A stretch of DNA of 26,328 bases from JAKACA01 sp050010115 (GCA_050010115.1 JBEKLQ010000054.1:1-26328), one strand, 5' to 3'; shown: positions 15,273 to 23,322, counted from the stretch's first letter. Translations and numbers: made by a program. Notes: a model not told the origin generated them from the letters alone.

Positions 15273-17381
15273 ATGACGACCCTCGCAGAACAGGTCGGCC
15301 GTGTGGTTGGCGGCCGGTATCGGCTGCTCGCTCCGGTCGGTGTCGGCGCGTCGTCACAGGTCTTCGCAGCTACTGACACGCGCCTAGCGCGTCGCGTCGC
15401 CGTAAAGCTGCTGCACCCGATGTTGGCGGGTGACACGGCGTTTCTCCGGCGGTTCCGCGCCGAGGCTCGGCTGGCGGCCTCGCTCGACCACCCGCACATC
15501 ATGCGAGTGTTCGACTGGGGCGAGGAGGAGGCCGGGCCGTACCTGGTGCTCGAGTACCTCGGCGGTGGGAGCCTGCGAACACTGCTGGACACCGGAGCGC
15601 GCCTCAGCCACTCGCAAGTCGCCGTCCTCGGGGCCCAAGGCGCTTCCGGGCTCGCCTACGCCCATCGCCGAGGGATCGTGCACCGCGACATCAAGCCCGG
15701 CAACCTGCTGTTCGACGACGAGGGGCATCTCCGCGTCGCCGACTTCGGCGTCGCCCGGGCACTCGCCGAGTCGGCGCTGACCGAACCGCTCGGCGCGATC
15801 TTCGGCACCGTCCGCTACTCCTCACCCGAGCAGGCGGAGGGTCGCCCGTTGGACGACCACACGGACGTGTACTCGCTGGCGCTCGTCCTGTACGAGACGC
15901 TCACCGGCCGGGTGCCGTTCACTGCAGACACCGTCTCGGCGACGTTGATGGCCCGTGTCGGGGCGATCCTGCCCAGCGCGCCCGAGCTGGGGCCGCTCGC
16001 TCCCATCCTCGCCCAAGCGGCCATCTCCGAGCCGCTGGCACGCCTCGACGCCGCCGCCATGCAGTCGGACCTGGAGCTGCTGGCGCGGGAGCTGCCGCCG
16101 CCAGCGCCCCTTCCACTGGCGCGCGTCCACGTCACCTCCGTCGCCGGGGGGTCGTCCGATCGCGACCCGACGATCCTCGACCAGGCGTCGCTGGAGGCGA
16201 TGGAGGCGAAGGCCGTGGCGGACCAGGAGATTGACGACCTCACACTGCTCGGGTTGTCGGAGGGATCTCCCGCTGCTCCGCTGCCGGTCGAGCTTCTGGA
16301 CGAGCCGGTCGATCCTCGGTATCGGCCGGTTGCCATGAGCGTGCCCGGCACCGAGCCCGGGCCATCCGCCGGTACCGCTGAGGCCGAGGCGCTCGTTCCG
16401 GCGGCGTCCCTGCAGGTCCTCGAAGAGGACCCCACCGAGCCTCACCTGCCGCAGGGGCCCCCGCGGGCCGGTGGCCGCCGCAAGCGGCCCGGTCGATTCC
16501 GTTGGCTCAAGTGGCTGACCGCGGTCGTGCTACTGCTCGGTGCAGCGGCGGGTGGGTCGGTGGCGGCACTGCGCTACCACCACACGGAGCTGTACGCCCA
16601 TGTCGTGCCGAGTCTGACGTCCATGACCGTCGTTGACGCCCAGGCAGCCGCTCACCGTGTGGGCCTTGTGGCCAAAGAGACCTCGCGCAACTGGGATGCC
16701 GCCGTGCCGGACGGCAAGGTCATTTCCCAGTCGATCGCGCCCGGGCATCACGAGGTGGCCGGGACTGTGATCGACCTCGTGGTCTCCAAGGGGGTGGAGC
16801 CGGTGCTCGTGCCGAGCCTGACGGGCGATGACCTCTCCCAGGCCGAGTCCACCCTTCGAAACGCCCATCTCGGCGTCGCCAAACCCGCCCCCCAGTACAG
16901 CGCCACGATCAAGAGCGGGATCGTCATCTTCTGGAGCGACGAGGGGAAATCGGAGTTGCCGGGGACTCCCATCCGGATCGTCGTGTCGCTAGGCCACGCT
17001 CCGGTCGCCGTGCCAGTAGTCCCATCGACCGATACCTTCCAGGAAGCGTCACAGCTGCTGGCGAGCTTCGGCTTCCACGCTGTGGAGAAGACCGCCTACA
17101 GCAGTTCGGTGTCGGCGGGCTACGTGATTTCGGTGTCGCCGAGCTCGACCGACCCACGTCAGCCCTACGGGGCGACTGTCACCGTGATCATCTCGAAGGG
17201 GCCGCAGTACGTCAAGATCCCCGACGTCACAGGTGATTCGTTCCGGGTGGCGCGGTCGATTCTGGAGAAGGATGGTTTCAAGGTGAGGGCCCCGTACGCT
17301 GGGGGCATCGTGGTCGACACTTATCCGTCCTCCGGCACCTATGAGCCGGTCGGCTCGATCGTGCACGTGTTCACCGTGTAG
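15273..17381 (+). CDS. PASTA-domain serine/threonine protein kinase (PknB-like)
   Basis: This 702-residue membrane kinase has a cytoplasmic catalytic domain at about residues 15-275. Marks are a Gly-rich loop (GVGASSQVF), the ATP lysine in VAVKLLHP, the catalytic loop HRDIKPGNLL, DFGVARA, and GTVRYSSPEQAEG. An acidic, Pro/Ala-rich juxtamembrane linker (about 275-405) and a basic patch precede one membrane helix (about 413-433). Four extracellular PASTA domains follow, at about 441-505, 506-572, 573-642 and 643-702. PASTA domains bind peptidoglycan fragments or lipid II, so the protein probably couples wall state to phosphorylation. In actinobacteria pknB usually sits with rodA and pbpA; here neither is present, so this may be an additional kinase. 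The ATG at 15273 has GGAG close upstream (15265-15268). The frame is open further upstream, but that stretch is not kinase-like. Confidence 0.92.
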   Translation: MTTLAEQVGRVVGGRYRLLAPVGVGASSQVFAATDTRLARRVAVKLLHPMLAGDTAFLRRFRAEARLAASLDHPHIMRVFDWGEEEAGPYLVLEYLGGGSLRTLLDTGARLSHSQVAVLGAQGASGLAYAHRRGIVHRDIKPGNLLFDDEGHLRVADFGVARALAESALTEPLGAIFGTVRYSSPEQAEGRPLDDHTDVYSLALVLYETLTGRVPFTADTVSATLMARVGAILPSAPELGPLAPILAQAAISEPLARLDAAAMQSDLELLARELPPPAPLPLARVHVTSVAGGSSDRDPTILDQASLEAMEAKAVADQEIDDLTLLGLSEGSPAAPLPVELLDEPVDPRYRPVAMSVPGTEPGPSAGTAEAEALVPAASLQVLEEDPTEPHLPQGPPRAGGRRKRPGRFRWLKWLTAVVLLLGAAAGGSVAALRYHHTELYAHVVPSLTSMTVVDAQAAAHRVGLVAKETSRNWDAAVPDGKVISQSIAPGHHEVAGTVIDLVVSKGVEPVLVPSLTGDDLSQAESTLRNAHLGVAKPAPQYSATIKSGIVIFWSDEGKSELPGTPIRIVVSLGHAPVAVPVVPSTDTFQEASQLLASFGFHAVEKTAYSSSVSAGYVISVSPSSTDPRQPYGATVTVIISKGPQYVKIPDVTGDSFRVARSILEKDGFKVRAPYAGGIVVDTYPSSGTYEPVGSIVHVFTV

Positions 17382-17398
17382 GGCGGGTTTCTTGGGGT

Positions 17399-17418
17399 GG
17401 GCGCACAGGCGCCCGTTT
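17399..17418 (+). terminator. Terminator hairpin after the PASTA kinase
   Basis: GGGCGC (17399-17404) and GCGCCC (17409-17414) form a 6-bp stem with an ACAG loop, followed by GTTT. It lies 18 bp after the kinase stop. The T run is also the start of TTGACC (17417-17422), a possible -35 for the next gene. Confidence 0.5.
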
Positions 17419-17490
17419 GACCGCAACGCCCGATCCTGACAACGTGACGGACGGAATCATTCGCAGTCCGATGAGGAGGAACCACGGGCA

Positions 17491-18387
17491 ATGGGTGCGT
17501 TGGACGGAAAAGTCGCCATCATCACCGGAGCTGGCCGTGGTATCGGGCGGGAGCACGCCCTGTTGTTTGCCAGCGAAGGCGCCAAGATCGTGGTCAACGA
17601 CCTCGGAGGCGCCGTCGACGGCTCCGGTGACGACCGGTCACTGGCTGAGCAGGTCGTCGACGAGATCAAGGAGATGGGTGCCGAGGCGATCGCCAACGCC
17701 GACAACGTCGCCGACTGGGAAGGCGGGCAGCGCCTGATCAACTCCGCCATCGAGGCATTCGGTGACCTCCACATCCTCGTCAACAACGCCGGCATCCTCC
17801 GGGATCGTGTGCTCGTCAACATGACCGAGGAGGAGTGGGACGCTGTCATCCACGTCCATCTGAAAGGCCACTTCGTCCCGACCCGGTGGGCGGCCACGTA
17901 CTGGCGGGAACAGTCGAAGGCCGGCAAGGAGGTCAAGGCGGCGGTGGTGAACACGTCGTCCACCTCCGGGCTCCTCGGCAACCCAGGCCAGGCGAACTAT
18001 GGGGCGGCCAAGGCCGGGTTGGCGGCGTTCACGGTCATCACGGCGCAGGAGCTGTCCCGCTACGGCGTGCGGGTGAACGCGATCGCCCCGGCGGCCCGCA
18101 CTCGTATGACCGAGTCCACGCCCGGCCTGTCGGACATCGTGCAGCCCCCGCCGGACCCGGGCGCGTTCGACGCCTGGGACCCGGCCAACGTCTCACCGCT
18201 GGTGGCGTATCTCGCGAGCGACCTGTGCCCCTACACGGGCAAGGTGTTCTTCGTTCAGGGCGGCAAGGTGCAGTACTTCCAGCCGTGGACGCTCACCAAC
18301 GAGATCGACAAGGGCGACCGTTGGAGCGTGGCCGAGCTCGCTGAGCGTGTGCCGAGCATCGTGGAAGGCGCCAGCGCTCGCGCCTGA
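17491..18387 (+). CDS. SDR oxidoreductase, (3R)-hydroxyacyl-CoA dehydrogenase-like
   Basis: This 298-residue short-chain dehydrogenase has the NAD(P)-binding TGAGRGIG (12-19), VVNDLGGAVDGSG, the structural NNAG, catalytic-region serines in NTSSTSG (about 155-158), and catalytic Tyr170 and Lys174 in YGAAK. The sequence VVNDLGG followed by a Gly/Ser-rich turn is typical of the SDR clade that includes the dehydrogenase domain of peroxisomal multifunctional enzyme 2 (HSD17B4). An acyl-CoA or steroid-like 3-hydroxy substrate is therefore the best guess. The ATG follows GAGGAGG about 11 nt upstream. It converges with an SCP2-domain gene, and eukaryotic MFE-2 carries the same two modules in one chain. 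The exact substrate is not visible. Confidence 0.86.
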   Translation: MGALDGKVAIITGAGRGIGREHALLFASEGAKIVVNDLGGAVDGSGDDRSLAEQVVDEIKEMGAEAIANADNVADWEGGQRLINSAIEAFGDLHILVNNAGILRDRVLVNMTEEEWDAVIHVHLKGHFVPTRWAATYWREQSKAGKEVKAAVVNTSSTSGLLGNPGQANYGAAKAGLAAFTVITAQELSRYGVRVNAIAPAARTRMTESTPGLSDIVQPPPDPGAFDAWDPANVSPLVAYLASDLCPYTGKVFFVQGGKVQYFQPWTLTNEIDKGDRWSVAELAERVPSIVEGASARA

Positions 18388-18481
18388 GGCCGACTGGGGC
18401 GCTGCACCTGGCAACTCGCGCGGCGCCGCGAAAGTGCCGCTGGGGAGCACTAACGCGGCGCGGGTGGCGGCGCCGGGGCAG

Positions 18482-18500
18482 CCTCGGCTGGCAGCCGAGG
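18482..18500. terminator. Hairpin between convergent SDR and SCP2 genes
   Basis: CCTCGGCT and AGCCGAGG form a perfect 8-bp stem with a 3-nt loop. It lies in the 136-bp convergent gap and has no T run. It could stop transcription from either side. Confidence 0.45.
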
Positions 18501-18523
18501 GACGACGTACCGAGCGACCAGAG

Positions 18524-18931
18524 CTACTCGGTGATCTCGCGGATCCGGGCAGCTATCTCTGCGTGAACCGGGTCAGCTGGGGCAGCCTGGAGCGCCAGCA
18601 GCTTCGACATGTCACCCTCGACCCTGATGCGGCCGGCCATGAACGCCTGCATGCCGGCTTGGGGGTTGCCTTCCACGAGGATCGCCTTGGCGGTGGCGTA
18701 GTCGATCGTGACCTTCAAGTCGGCCACCTCGAGGTGACCGGGGTTGAGCGTGATCTCTCCGCTCGTGGTGTCGAGGTGTGCGTCGAACGGTCCCTCATCG
18801 AAGGGGACCTCGTTCACCACCAGGTTCATCTTCATCGGCACTGGTGCCGGGGGGGTCCGATCGGCGAACTCCGCTCGCACGGCATGGGCAGCCTCGGTCC
18901 ATTCCGGGCTCAGAAACTGATACACAGCCAT
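18524..18931 (-). CDS. SCP2 sterol-carrier domain protein
   Basis: This 135-residue single-domain protein resembles the SCP2/SCPx lipid-transfer fold. It has PMKMNLVVNEVPFDEGPFDAHL, then SGEITLNPGHLEVADLKVTIDYATAKAILVEG, then QAGMQAFMAGRIRVEGDMSKLLALQ. The stretch AFMAGRIRVEGDMSKLL is the family's most recognisable segment. Such proteins bind acyl-CoAs or sterol-like lipids in a hydrophobic tunnel; there is no catalytic site. The ATG is preceded on the minus strand by GGAGGG about 10 nt upstream. It converges with the SDR gene and diverges from a carboxylesterase-type gene. Together these suggest a small lipid-metabolism group, but no shared operon. Confidence 0.85.
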   Translation of the reverse strand: MAVYQFLSPEWTEAAHAVRAEFADRTPPAPVPMKMNLVVNEVPFDEGPFDAHLDTTSGEITLNPGHLEVADLKVTIDYATAKAILVEGNPQAGMQAFMAGRIRVEGDMSKLLALQAAPADPVHAEIAARIREITE

Positions 18932-19037
18932 CCAGCACTTCCCTCCTGATCACCATGGTGAAGTGACCCGGGAGATTATCGGCTCCAGTCGGGCCTGCCA
19001 TACCCGGTTCGCCTCGGGGCCTGCGGTGACCGGGCGT

Positions 19038-19043
19038 TACGAT
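19038..19043 (+). promoter_or_regulatory. Candidate -10 box for a leaderless esterase-gatCAB transcript
   Basis: TACGAT matches TANNNT and ends exactly 6 nt before the GTG at 19050. No Shine-Dalgarno lies in between. No convincing -35 is seen. If real, it is the promoter for the esterase and possibly for the whole gatCAB operon. Confidence 0.42.
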
Positions 19044-19049
19044 TGCCCG

Positions 19050-19838
19050 GTGACCGCCGAACCGACCACCCCGCAGGCTTACGACACCGGACCGTTCATG
19101 CCGGGCGCCGAGCCGTTCTCCTCCTCGAACGGGCCGAACGGAGTGCTCGTGCTCCATGGGTTCACGGGCAACCCCGCGTCGATGCGCCCGCTCGCCGAAG
19201 CGTTCGCCGACGCCGGGTGGAGCGTCGACCTCCCGGTGCTACCGGGCCACGGCACCAGCGTCGAGGACCTGCTCCCGACCAGGTGGGAGGACTGGTCAGA
19301 GGCAGCCGAGCGGGCGTACACATCGCTCGCCGCCCGATGTGACCGCACGATCGTGGCCGGCCTGTCGATGGGTGGCACGCTGAGCATCTGGCTCGCCGGC
19401 CGGCACCCTGAGCTGAGCGGGGTCGTGGTAGTGAACCCGCTGGTGGAGCCGCCGGCGGACAGTTTCATCGAGATGTTGCAGGCTGTCGTCGCCGGCGGCA
19501 TGGATCTCATGCCCGGCATCGGGGACGACATCCTCAAGGCGGGCATCAGCGAGCGTGCGTATGCCGAGATGCCGGTCGAGTCGCTGTTGTCGCTCATGGG
19601 CGGCGCGGCCGACCTGGCTCCTCACCTCGGTGAGATCGACATCCCATTGCTGCTGCTCTCGAGCCGTGTGGACCACACCGTGCCGCCGAGCTCGGGCGAC
19701 TTCCTAGCCGAGCGCTACGGCGGCCCGATCGAGCGCGTGTTCCTCGAGAACAGCTACCACGTGGCGACGCTCGACAACGACGCTCACGAGGTCGAGGAAC
19801 GGGCCGTGGCCTTCGCTCTGAAAGCGGTGTCCGGCTAG
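19050..19838 (+). CDS. Alpha/beta hydrolase, carboxylesterase/monoacylglycerol lipase type
   Basis: This 262-residue hydrolase resembles the Est30/monoglyceride-lipase group. It has the oxyanion motif HGFTGNPASM (36-45), nucleophile Ser106 in GLSMGG, Asp208 in SSRVDHTVPP and His237 in NSYHVATLD, a complete catalytic triad. A short cap region lies between about 132 and 190. It has no signal peptide, so it is probably cytoplasmic and acts on short acyl esters or monoacylglycerols. The frame opens at a GTG at 18963, but GTG 19050 places the protein start just before the conserved fold and has the TACGAT hexamer 6 nt upstream. The stop codon is directly followed by the gatC GTG, which implies cotranscription with gatCAB. 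Confidence 0.84.
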   Translation: MTAEPTTPQAYDTGPFMPGAEPFSSSNGPNGVLVLHGFTGNPASMRPLAEAFADAGWSVDLPVLPGHGTSVEDLLPTRWEDWSEAAERAYTSLAARCDRTIVAGLSMGGTLSIWLAGRHPELSGVVVVNPLVEPPADSFIEMLQAVVAGGMDLMPGIGDDILKAGISERAYAEMPVESLLSLMGGAADLAPHLGEIDIPLLLLSSRVDHTVPPSSGDFLAERYGGPIERVFLENSYHVATLDNDAHEVEERAVAFALKAVSG

Positions 19839-20144
19839 GTGTCCGCTGACCGCATCACACTGGACGAGGTACGCCACGTGGCGCGCCTTGCCCGCCTCGA
19901 GCTCACCGACGACGAGCTGACCACGCTGGTCGGTGAGCTGTCCGCACTCCTCGACCACGTCGACAAGGTCCGCCAGCTCGACACGAGCGACGTTCCGCCG
20001 ACCGCCCACCCGCTTCCGCTCGTCAACGTGCTCCGGCCGGACGAGGTGCGCCCCAGCCTGGACCGCGAGCGTGCGCTGGCGGGGGCACCGGCGGTGGAGA
20101 GCAACCGGTACCTGGTGCCGTCGATCCTCGGGGAGGCACCGTGA
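19839..20144 (+). CDS. gatC: Asp-tRNA(Asn)/Glu-tRNA(Gln) amidotransferase subunit C
   Basis: GatC is the small clamp subunit that stabilises GatA in the GatCAB amidotransferase, which converts mischarged Glu-tRNA(Gln) or Asp-tRNA(Asn) to the correct species. The 101-residue protein has the typical pattern ITLDEVRHVARLARLELTDDE, then LLDHVDKVRQLDTSDVPPTAHP, then LRPDEVRPSLDRERAL, and ends NRYLVPSILGE. The GTG start touches the TAG stop of the upstream esterase, with no spacing. The stop overlaps the gatA GTG by 4 bp. Termination-reinitiation coupling along the operon is likely. Confidence 0.95.
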   Translation: MSADRITLDEVRHVARLARLELTDDELTTLVGELSALLDHVDKVRQLDTSDVPPTAHPLPLVNVLRPDEVRPSLDRERALAGAPAVESNRYLVPSILGEAP

Positions 20145-21670
20145 GCTCGCCGGCTGGGGGCGGCGAGAGCGAGAGCGAGGCCGGCCATCTGCTTGACCGT
20201 GGAGTGCGAGCGATCGCCGCTGCGGTCCGCTCGGGGGAGGCGACGGCAACGAGTCTCGTGGAGGAGGCGTTTCGGCGCGTCGCGCGCAGCGAGCCGAGCC
20301 TGCACTGCTTCAACTTGTTGACCCGTGACGCTGCCTTCGAGGCGGCGGCCGGCGTGGACGAGGCTGTCGCGGAGGGTCGGGATCCGGGGCCGCTCGCCGG
20401 GGTGCCCGTCGCCTTGAAGGACAACCTCTGCACGACCGGCGTCGCTACGACTTGCTCGTCCAAGATCCTCGGCGGCTGGGAGCCACCCTACGACGCAACC
20501 GTCGTGACACGGCTGCGAGAGGCGGGAGCGATCGCCGTCGGAAAGACGAATCTCGACGAGTTCGCCATGGGCTCATCGACGGAGAACTCGGCGTTCGGAC
20601 CGACCCGCAACCCGTGGGACGTGACCCGCGTACCCGGTGGCTCGTCAGGCGGATCGTCGGCCGCAGTCGCAGCCGGTCTAGTCGCCTTCGGCCTCGGTTC
20701 GGACACGGGGGGCTCGATCCGCCAGCCGGCAGCGCTGTGCGGCGTCGTCGGCATCAAGCCGACCTACGGCCTCGTGTCCCGGTACGGGTTGATCGCGTTC
20801 GCCAGCTCGCTCGACCAGATCGGCACGTTCGCTCCGACCGTCGGCGACGCCGCAGCTGCGCTCGAGGTGATCGCCGGTCACGACCCCGCCGACTCGACGT
20901 CGCTCTCACAGCCGGCGGCTGATCTCCTCAGCGGTCTCGGCGATGGTGTCGAGGGCTTGCGGGTCGGCCTGATCGAGGACTTCCTCCCCGACGTCGCCCC
21001 TGCCTGCGCCCGGGCGGCCGAAGATGCCGGCGAGGCGCTGGCGGCGACCGGCGCCACGGTGGACCGGGTCTCGATCCCCGAGATGCTGCTCGGCCTGCCC
21101 GCCTACTACATCATCGCCCCGGCCGAGGCGTCCTCGAACCTCGCCCGTTACGACGGCGTGCGGTACGGCTTGCGCGTCGACGGGCCGGACGTGGAGGCGA
21201 TGAATGCGAGGACGAGGGCGGAGGGCTTCGGGCGGGAGGTGCGCCGGCGGATCATGATCGGGACCTATGCGCTGTCAGCTGGGTACTACGACGCCTACTA
21301 CGGCCAGGCCCAGAAGGCCCGGACACTGGTGATCCGGGCGTTCGAGCGGGCGTACGAGCGTTTTGACGTGCTGCTGGCGCCGACGACACCTTCGACAGCG
21401 TTCAAATTCGGCGCCAAGACGCAAAACCCGATCGAGATGTACCTCTCGGACCTCTGCACGATCCCGTCGAACCTGTCCGGGCATCCCGCCGTCAGCGTGC
21501 CGTTCGCGCTCGATGTCGAGGGCCTGCCGGTCGGTGTCCAGGTGCTGGCGCCGGCGCTCGGCGAGGCGCTGATGCTGCGGGTCGCCGCCGCCCTCGAGGC
21601 GATGGCGCCGGCCTCGGCCCGCGGTCCGGTGCGCGTGCGCGTTCCCGATGAGGAGGCGGCCGGTGCCTGA
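20141..21670 (+). CDS. gatA: Asp-tRNA(Asn)/Glu-tRNA(Gln) amidotransferase subunit A
   Basis: GatA is the glutaminase subunit and belongs to the amidase-signature family. Within 509 residues the Ser-cis-Ser-Lys triad is visible: Lys93 in VALKDN, cis-Ser168 in GGSSGGSS, and nucleophile Ser192 in GSDTGGSIRQPA. Other family marks are KTNLDEFAMGSSTENSAFG, GIKPTYGLVSRYGLIAFASSLDQIG, and NLSGHPAVSVPF near the C-terminus. An N-terminal Gly/Ser/Glu-rich stretch of about 15 residues precedes the fold. The GTG start overlaps the gatC stop, and the 3' end overlaps gatB by 8 bp. Nothing in the sequence suggests loss of function. Confidence 0.96.
   Translation: MSSPAGGGESESEAGHLLDRGVRAIAAAVRSGEATATSLVEEAFRRVARSEPSLHCFNLLTRDAAFEAAAGVDEAVAEGRDPGPLAGVPVALKDNLCTTGVATTCSSKILGGWEPPYDATVVTRLREAGAIAVGKTNLDEFAMGSSTENSAFGPTRNPWDVTRVPGGSSGGSSAAVAAGLVAFGLGSDTGGSIRQPAALCGVVGIKPTYGLVSRYGLIAFASSLDQIGTFAPTVGDAAAALEVIAGHDPADSTSLSQPAADLLSGLGDGVEGLRVGLIEDFLPDVAPACARAAEDAGEALAATGATVDRVSIPEMLLGLPAYYIIAPAEASSNLARYDGVRYGLRVDGPDVEAMNARTRAEGFGREVRRRIMIGTYALSAGYYDAYYGQAQKARTLVIRAFERAYERFDVLLAPTTPSTAFKFGAKTQNPIEMYLSDLCTIPSNLSGHPAVSVPFALDVEGLPVGVQVLAPALGEALMLRVAAALEAMAPASARGPVRVRVPDEEAAGA
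21651..21656 (+). promoter_or_regulatory. Shine-Dalgarno that fixes the gatB start
   Basis: AGGAGG ends 6 nt before GTG 21663. The in-frame ATG at 21648 lies upstream of this site and cannot use it. The GTG is therefore the better start. Confidence 0.75.
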
Positions 21671-23162
21671 GGGCTACGACACCGTCATCGGCCTCGAGGT
21701 CCACTGCGAGCTCTCGACCGCCACGAAACTCTTCTGCGGCTGCGCCAACCACTTCGGCTCCGAGCCGAACACCAACATCTGCCCCGTCTGCCTCGGCCTC
21801 CCGGGCTCGTTGCCCGTGCTCAACCGCCAGGCTGTCGTGCTCGCCATGCGGATCGGCGCTGCCCTCGGCTGCCGGGTCGAGCCCTCGATCTTCCACCGGA
21901 AGAACTACTTCTACCCGGACATGCCCAAGGACTACCAGATCAGCCAGTACGACGAGCCGATCAACGTCGACGGCTCGCTCGACCTGCCGGATGGGTCCTG
22001 TGTCGGGATCGTTCGGGCGCACATCGAAGAGGACACAGGAAAGACGACTCACGTCGGCGGTGGCGGCGGCCGTATCCATGGCGCCAGCCACTCGCTCGTC
22101 GACTACAACCGGGCCGGCGTCCCGCTCGTGGAGATCGTCTCGGCGCCCGACATCCGCTCGGCCCGCCAGGCTCGTGACTACGTCGCCGAGCTCCGAGGCA
22201 TCCTCGTGGCGACCGGCGCGTCCGACGGCCGCATGGAAGAGGGCTCGCTCCGGGTCGACGCCAACATCTCCCTCCGGCCCACCGGCGCTGAGGAGCTCGG
22301 CACCCGCTGCGAGGTGAAGAACCTGAACTCGCTGCGCTCGCTGGTCCGGGCGATCGAGTACGAGGCCGAGCGGCAGGCGGTCGTGCTCGGCGCCGGCGAC
22401 ACCGTCCACCAAGAAACCCGCCACTGGGACGAGAACGCCTCCCGCACCCACTCGCTCCGGTCGAAGGAAGAGGCCTACGACTACCGCTACTTCCCCGAGC
22501 CCGACCTCGTGCCTGTGGTCCCCGACGAGGCGTTGTTCGCTGCCGCTGCCGAGGGCGTCGGGACGATGCCGGCCGAGCGCCGGAGGCGGTTGGGCGCGCT
22601 CGTGTCGCCGGGAGAGCCCGTCGTCGCCGGGTCTGCGACGGCTGACGTCATCCAGACGGTGATCGGGCTCGACCTCGACTCGCTCGTGCTGGCGGCTGTC
22701 GCAGCTGGCGCCGATTCGGTGCTGGCGCTCAACCGGGCGGCCAATGACGCCGCCTCTCGCAGCGACGTGGCCCAGTCACTCGATCCCGCTGCGTTCGCTG
22801 CGTTGATCAAGATGGAGTCGTCCGGGAAGCTGTCGGCGACCCAGGCGAAGGCAGTGCTCGGGGAGATGCTCGACGCCGTGGAGGCTGCCGGCGCCGTAGC
22901 CGGCGGCGACTCGCCTGCTGCTGTTGTCGGCGGCGCCGTCGACCCAGCGGAGATCGCTCGCCGGCTGGGGTATGAGGCGATGGAGTCGTCCGACCTCGAC
23001 GAGGTGATCGACGCTGTCATCGCTGCAAACCCCGCCGAGTGGGAGCGGTATGTGGGTGGCGATGAGAAAGTGGCTGGGTTTCTGGCTGGGCAGGTCATGA
23101 AATCCACGAAGGGCCGGGCCAACGGCAAGCTCGTGGCGGCCGCCTTCGCCGCCCGCCGCTGA
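21663..23162 (+). CDS. gatB: Asp-tRNA(Asn)/Glu-tRNA(Gln) amidotransferase subunit B
   Basis: GatB binds the mischarged tRNA and activates its side-chain carboxylate; ammonia comes from GatA through a channel. The 499-residue protein begins YDTVIGLEVHCELST and has the zinc-type cysteines LFCGC and NICPVC. Further marks are FYPDMPKDYQISQYD, HIEEDTGK, SLVDYNRAGVPLVEIV, RCEVKNLNS and KEEAYDYRYFPEPDL. The C-terminal helical and YqeY-like tail domain (about 350-499) is complete and ends in MKSTKGRANGKLVAAAFAAR. GTG 21663 is chosen because of the AGGAGG just upstream. It is the last gene of the gatCAB unit. Confidence 0.96.
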   Translation: MPEGYDTVIGLEVHCELSTATKLFCGCANHFGSEPNTNICPVCLGLPGSLPVLNRQAVVLAMRIGAALGCRVEPSIFHRKNYFYPDMPKDYQISQYDEPINVDGSLDLPDGSCVGIVRAHIEEDTGKTTHVGGGGGRIHGASHSLVDYNRAGVPLVEIVSAPDIRSARQARDYVAELRGILVATGASDGRMEEGSLRVDANISLRPTGAEELGTRCEVKNLNSLRSLVRAIEYEAERQAVVLGAGDTVHQETRHWDENASRTHSLRSKEEAYDYRYFPEPDLVPVVPDEALFAAAAEGVGTMPAERRRRLGALVSPGEPVVAGSATADVIQTVIGLDLDSLVLAAVAAGADSVLALNRAANDAASRSDVAQSLDPAAFAALIKMESSGKLSATQAKAVLGEMLDAVEAAGAVAGGDSPAAVVGGAVDPAEIARRLGYEAMESSDLDEVIDAVIAANPAEWERYVGGDEKVAGFLAGQVMKSTKGRANGKLVAAAFAARR

Positions 23163-23269
23163 GGCCGATTTTCAGACCCGGTCCTGTAGTGATCCGGCCG
23201 CGCTGTTCGTGTTACCTGCTGAGATGACGCGCCCTGCGCGGATAGCCCGCTTCCCGACCCGAAACGCGT

Positions 23270-23322
23270 CTGGGTGCACAGAGTGTTGTAAAACGGCCGT
23301 TTACGACGGGCTGTGCACCCAG
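23270..23322. promoter_or_regulatory. 53-bp nested palindrome between gatB and ilvD
   Basis: Outer arms CTGGGTGCACAG (23270-23281) and CTGTGCACCCAG (23311-23322) are exact reverse complements. Inside lies a second near-palindrome centred on AAACGGCCGTTT (23291-23302). A one-base bulge and a few mismatches separate the two. As RNA it would fold almost end to end, with G-U pairs filling two mismatches. It lies 107 bp after gatB and 75 bp before ilvD. It may be the gatB terminator, although no T run follows, or a protein-binding operator for ilvD. The rest of the 235-bp gap shows nothing else convincing except a -10 box. Confidence 0.6.

Noticed and set aside
17417..17445. TTGACC-17 bp-CAACGT as the SDR promoter
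   Set aside because: The -10 half matches poorly and the -35 overlaps the kinase terminator. It is possible but too weak to list.
23286..23304. Resemblance of TTGTAAAACGGCCG to the M13 forward primer site, suggesting vector sequence
   Set aside because: The match breaks after GTAAAACG and the sequence is part of a larger symmetric palindrome, so it is native DNA.
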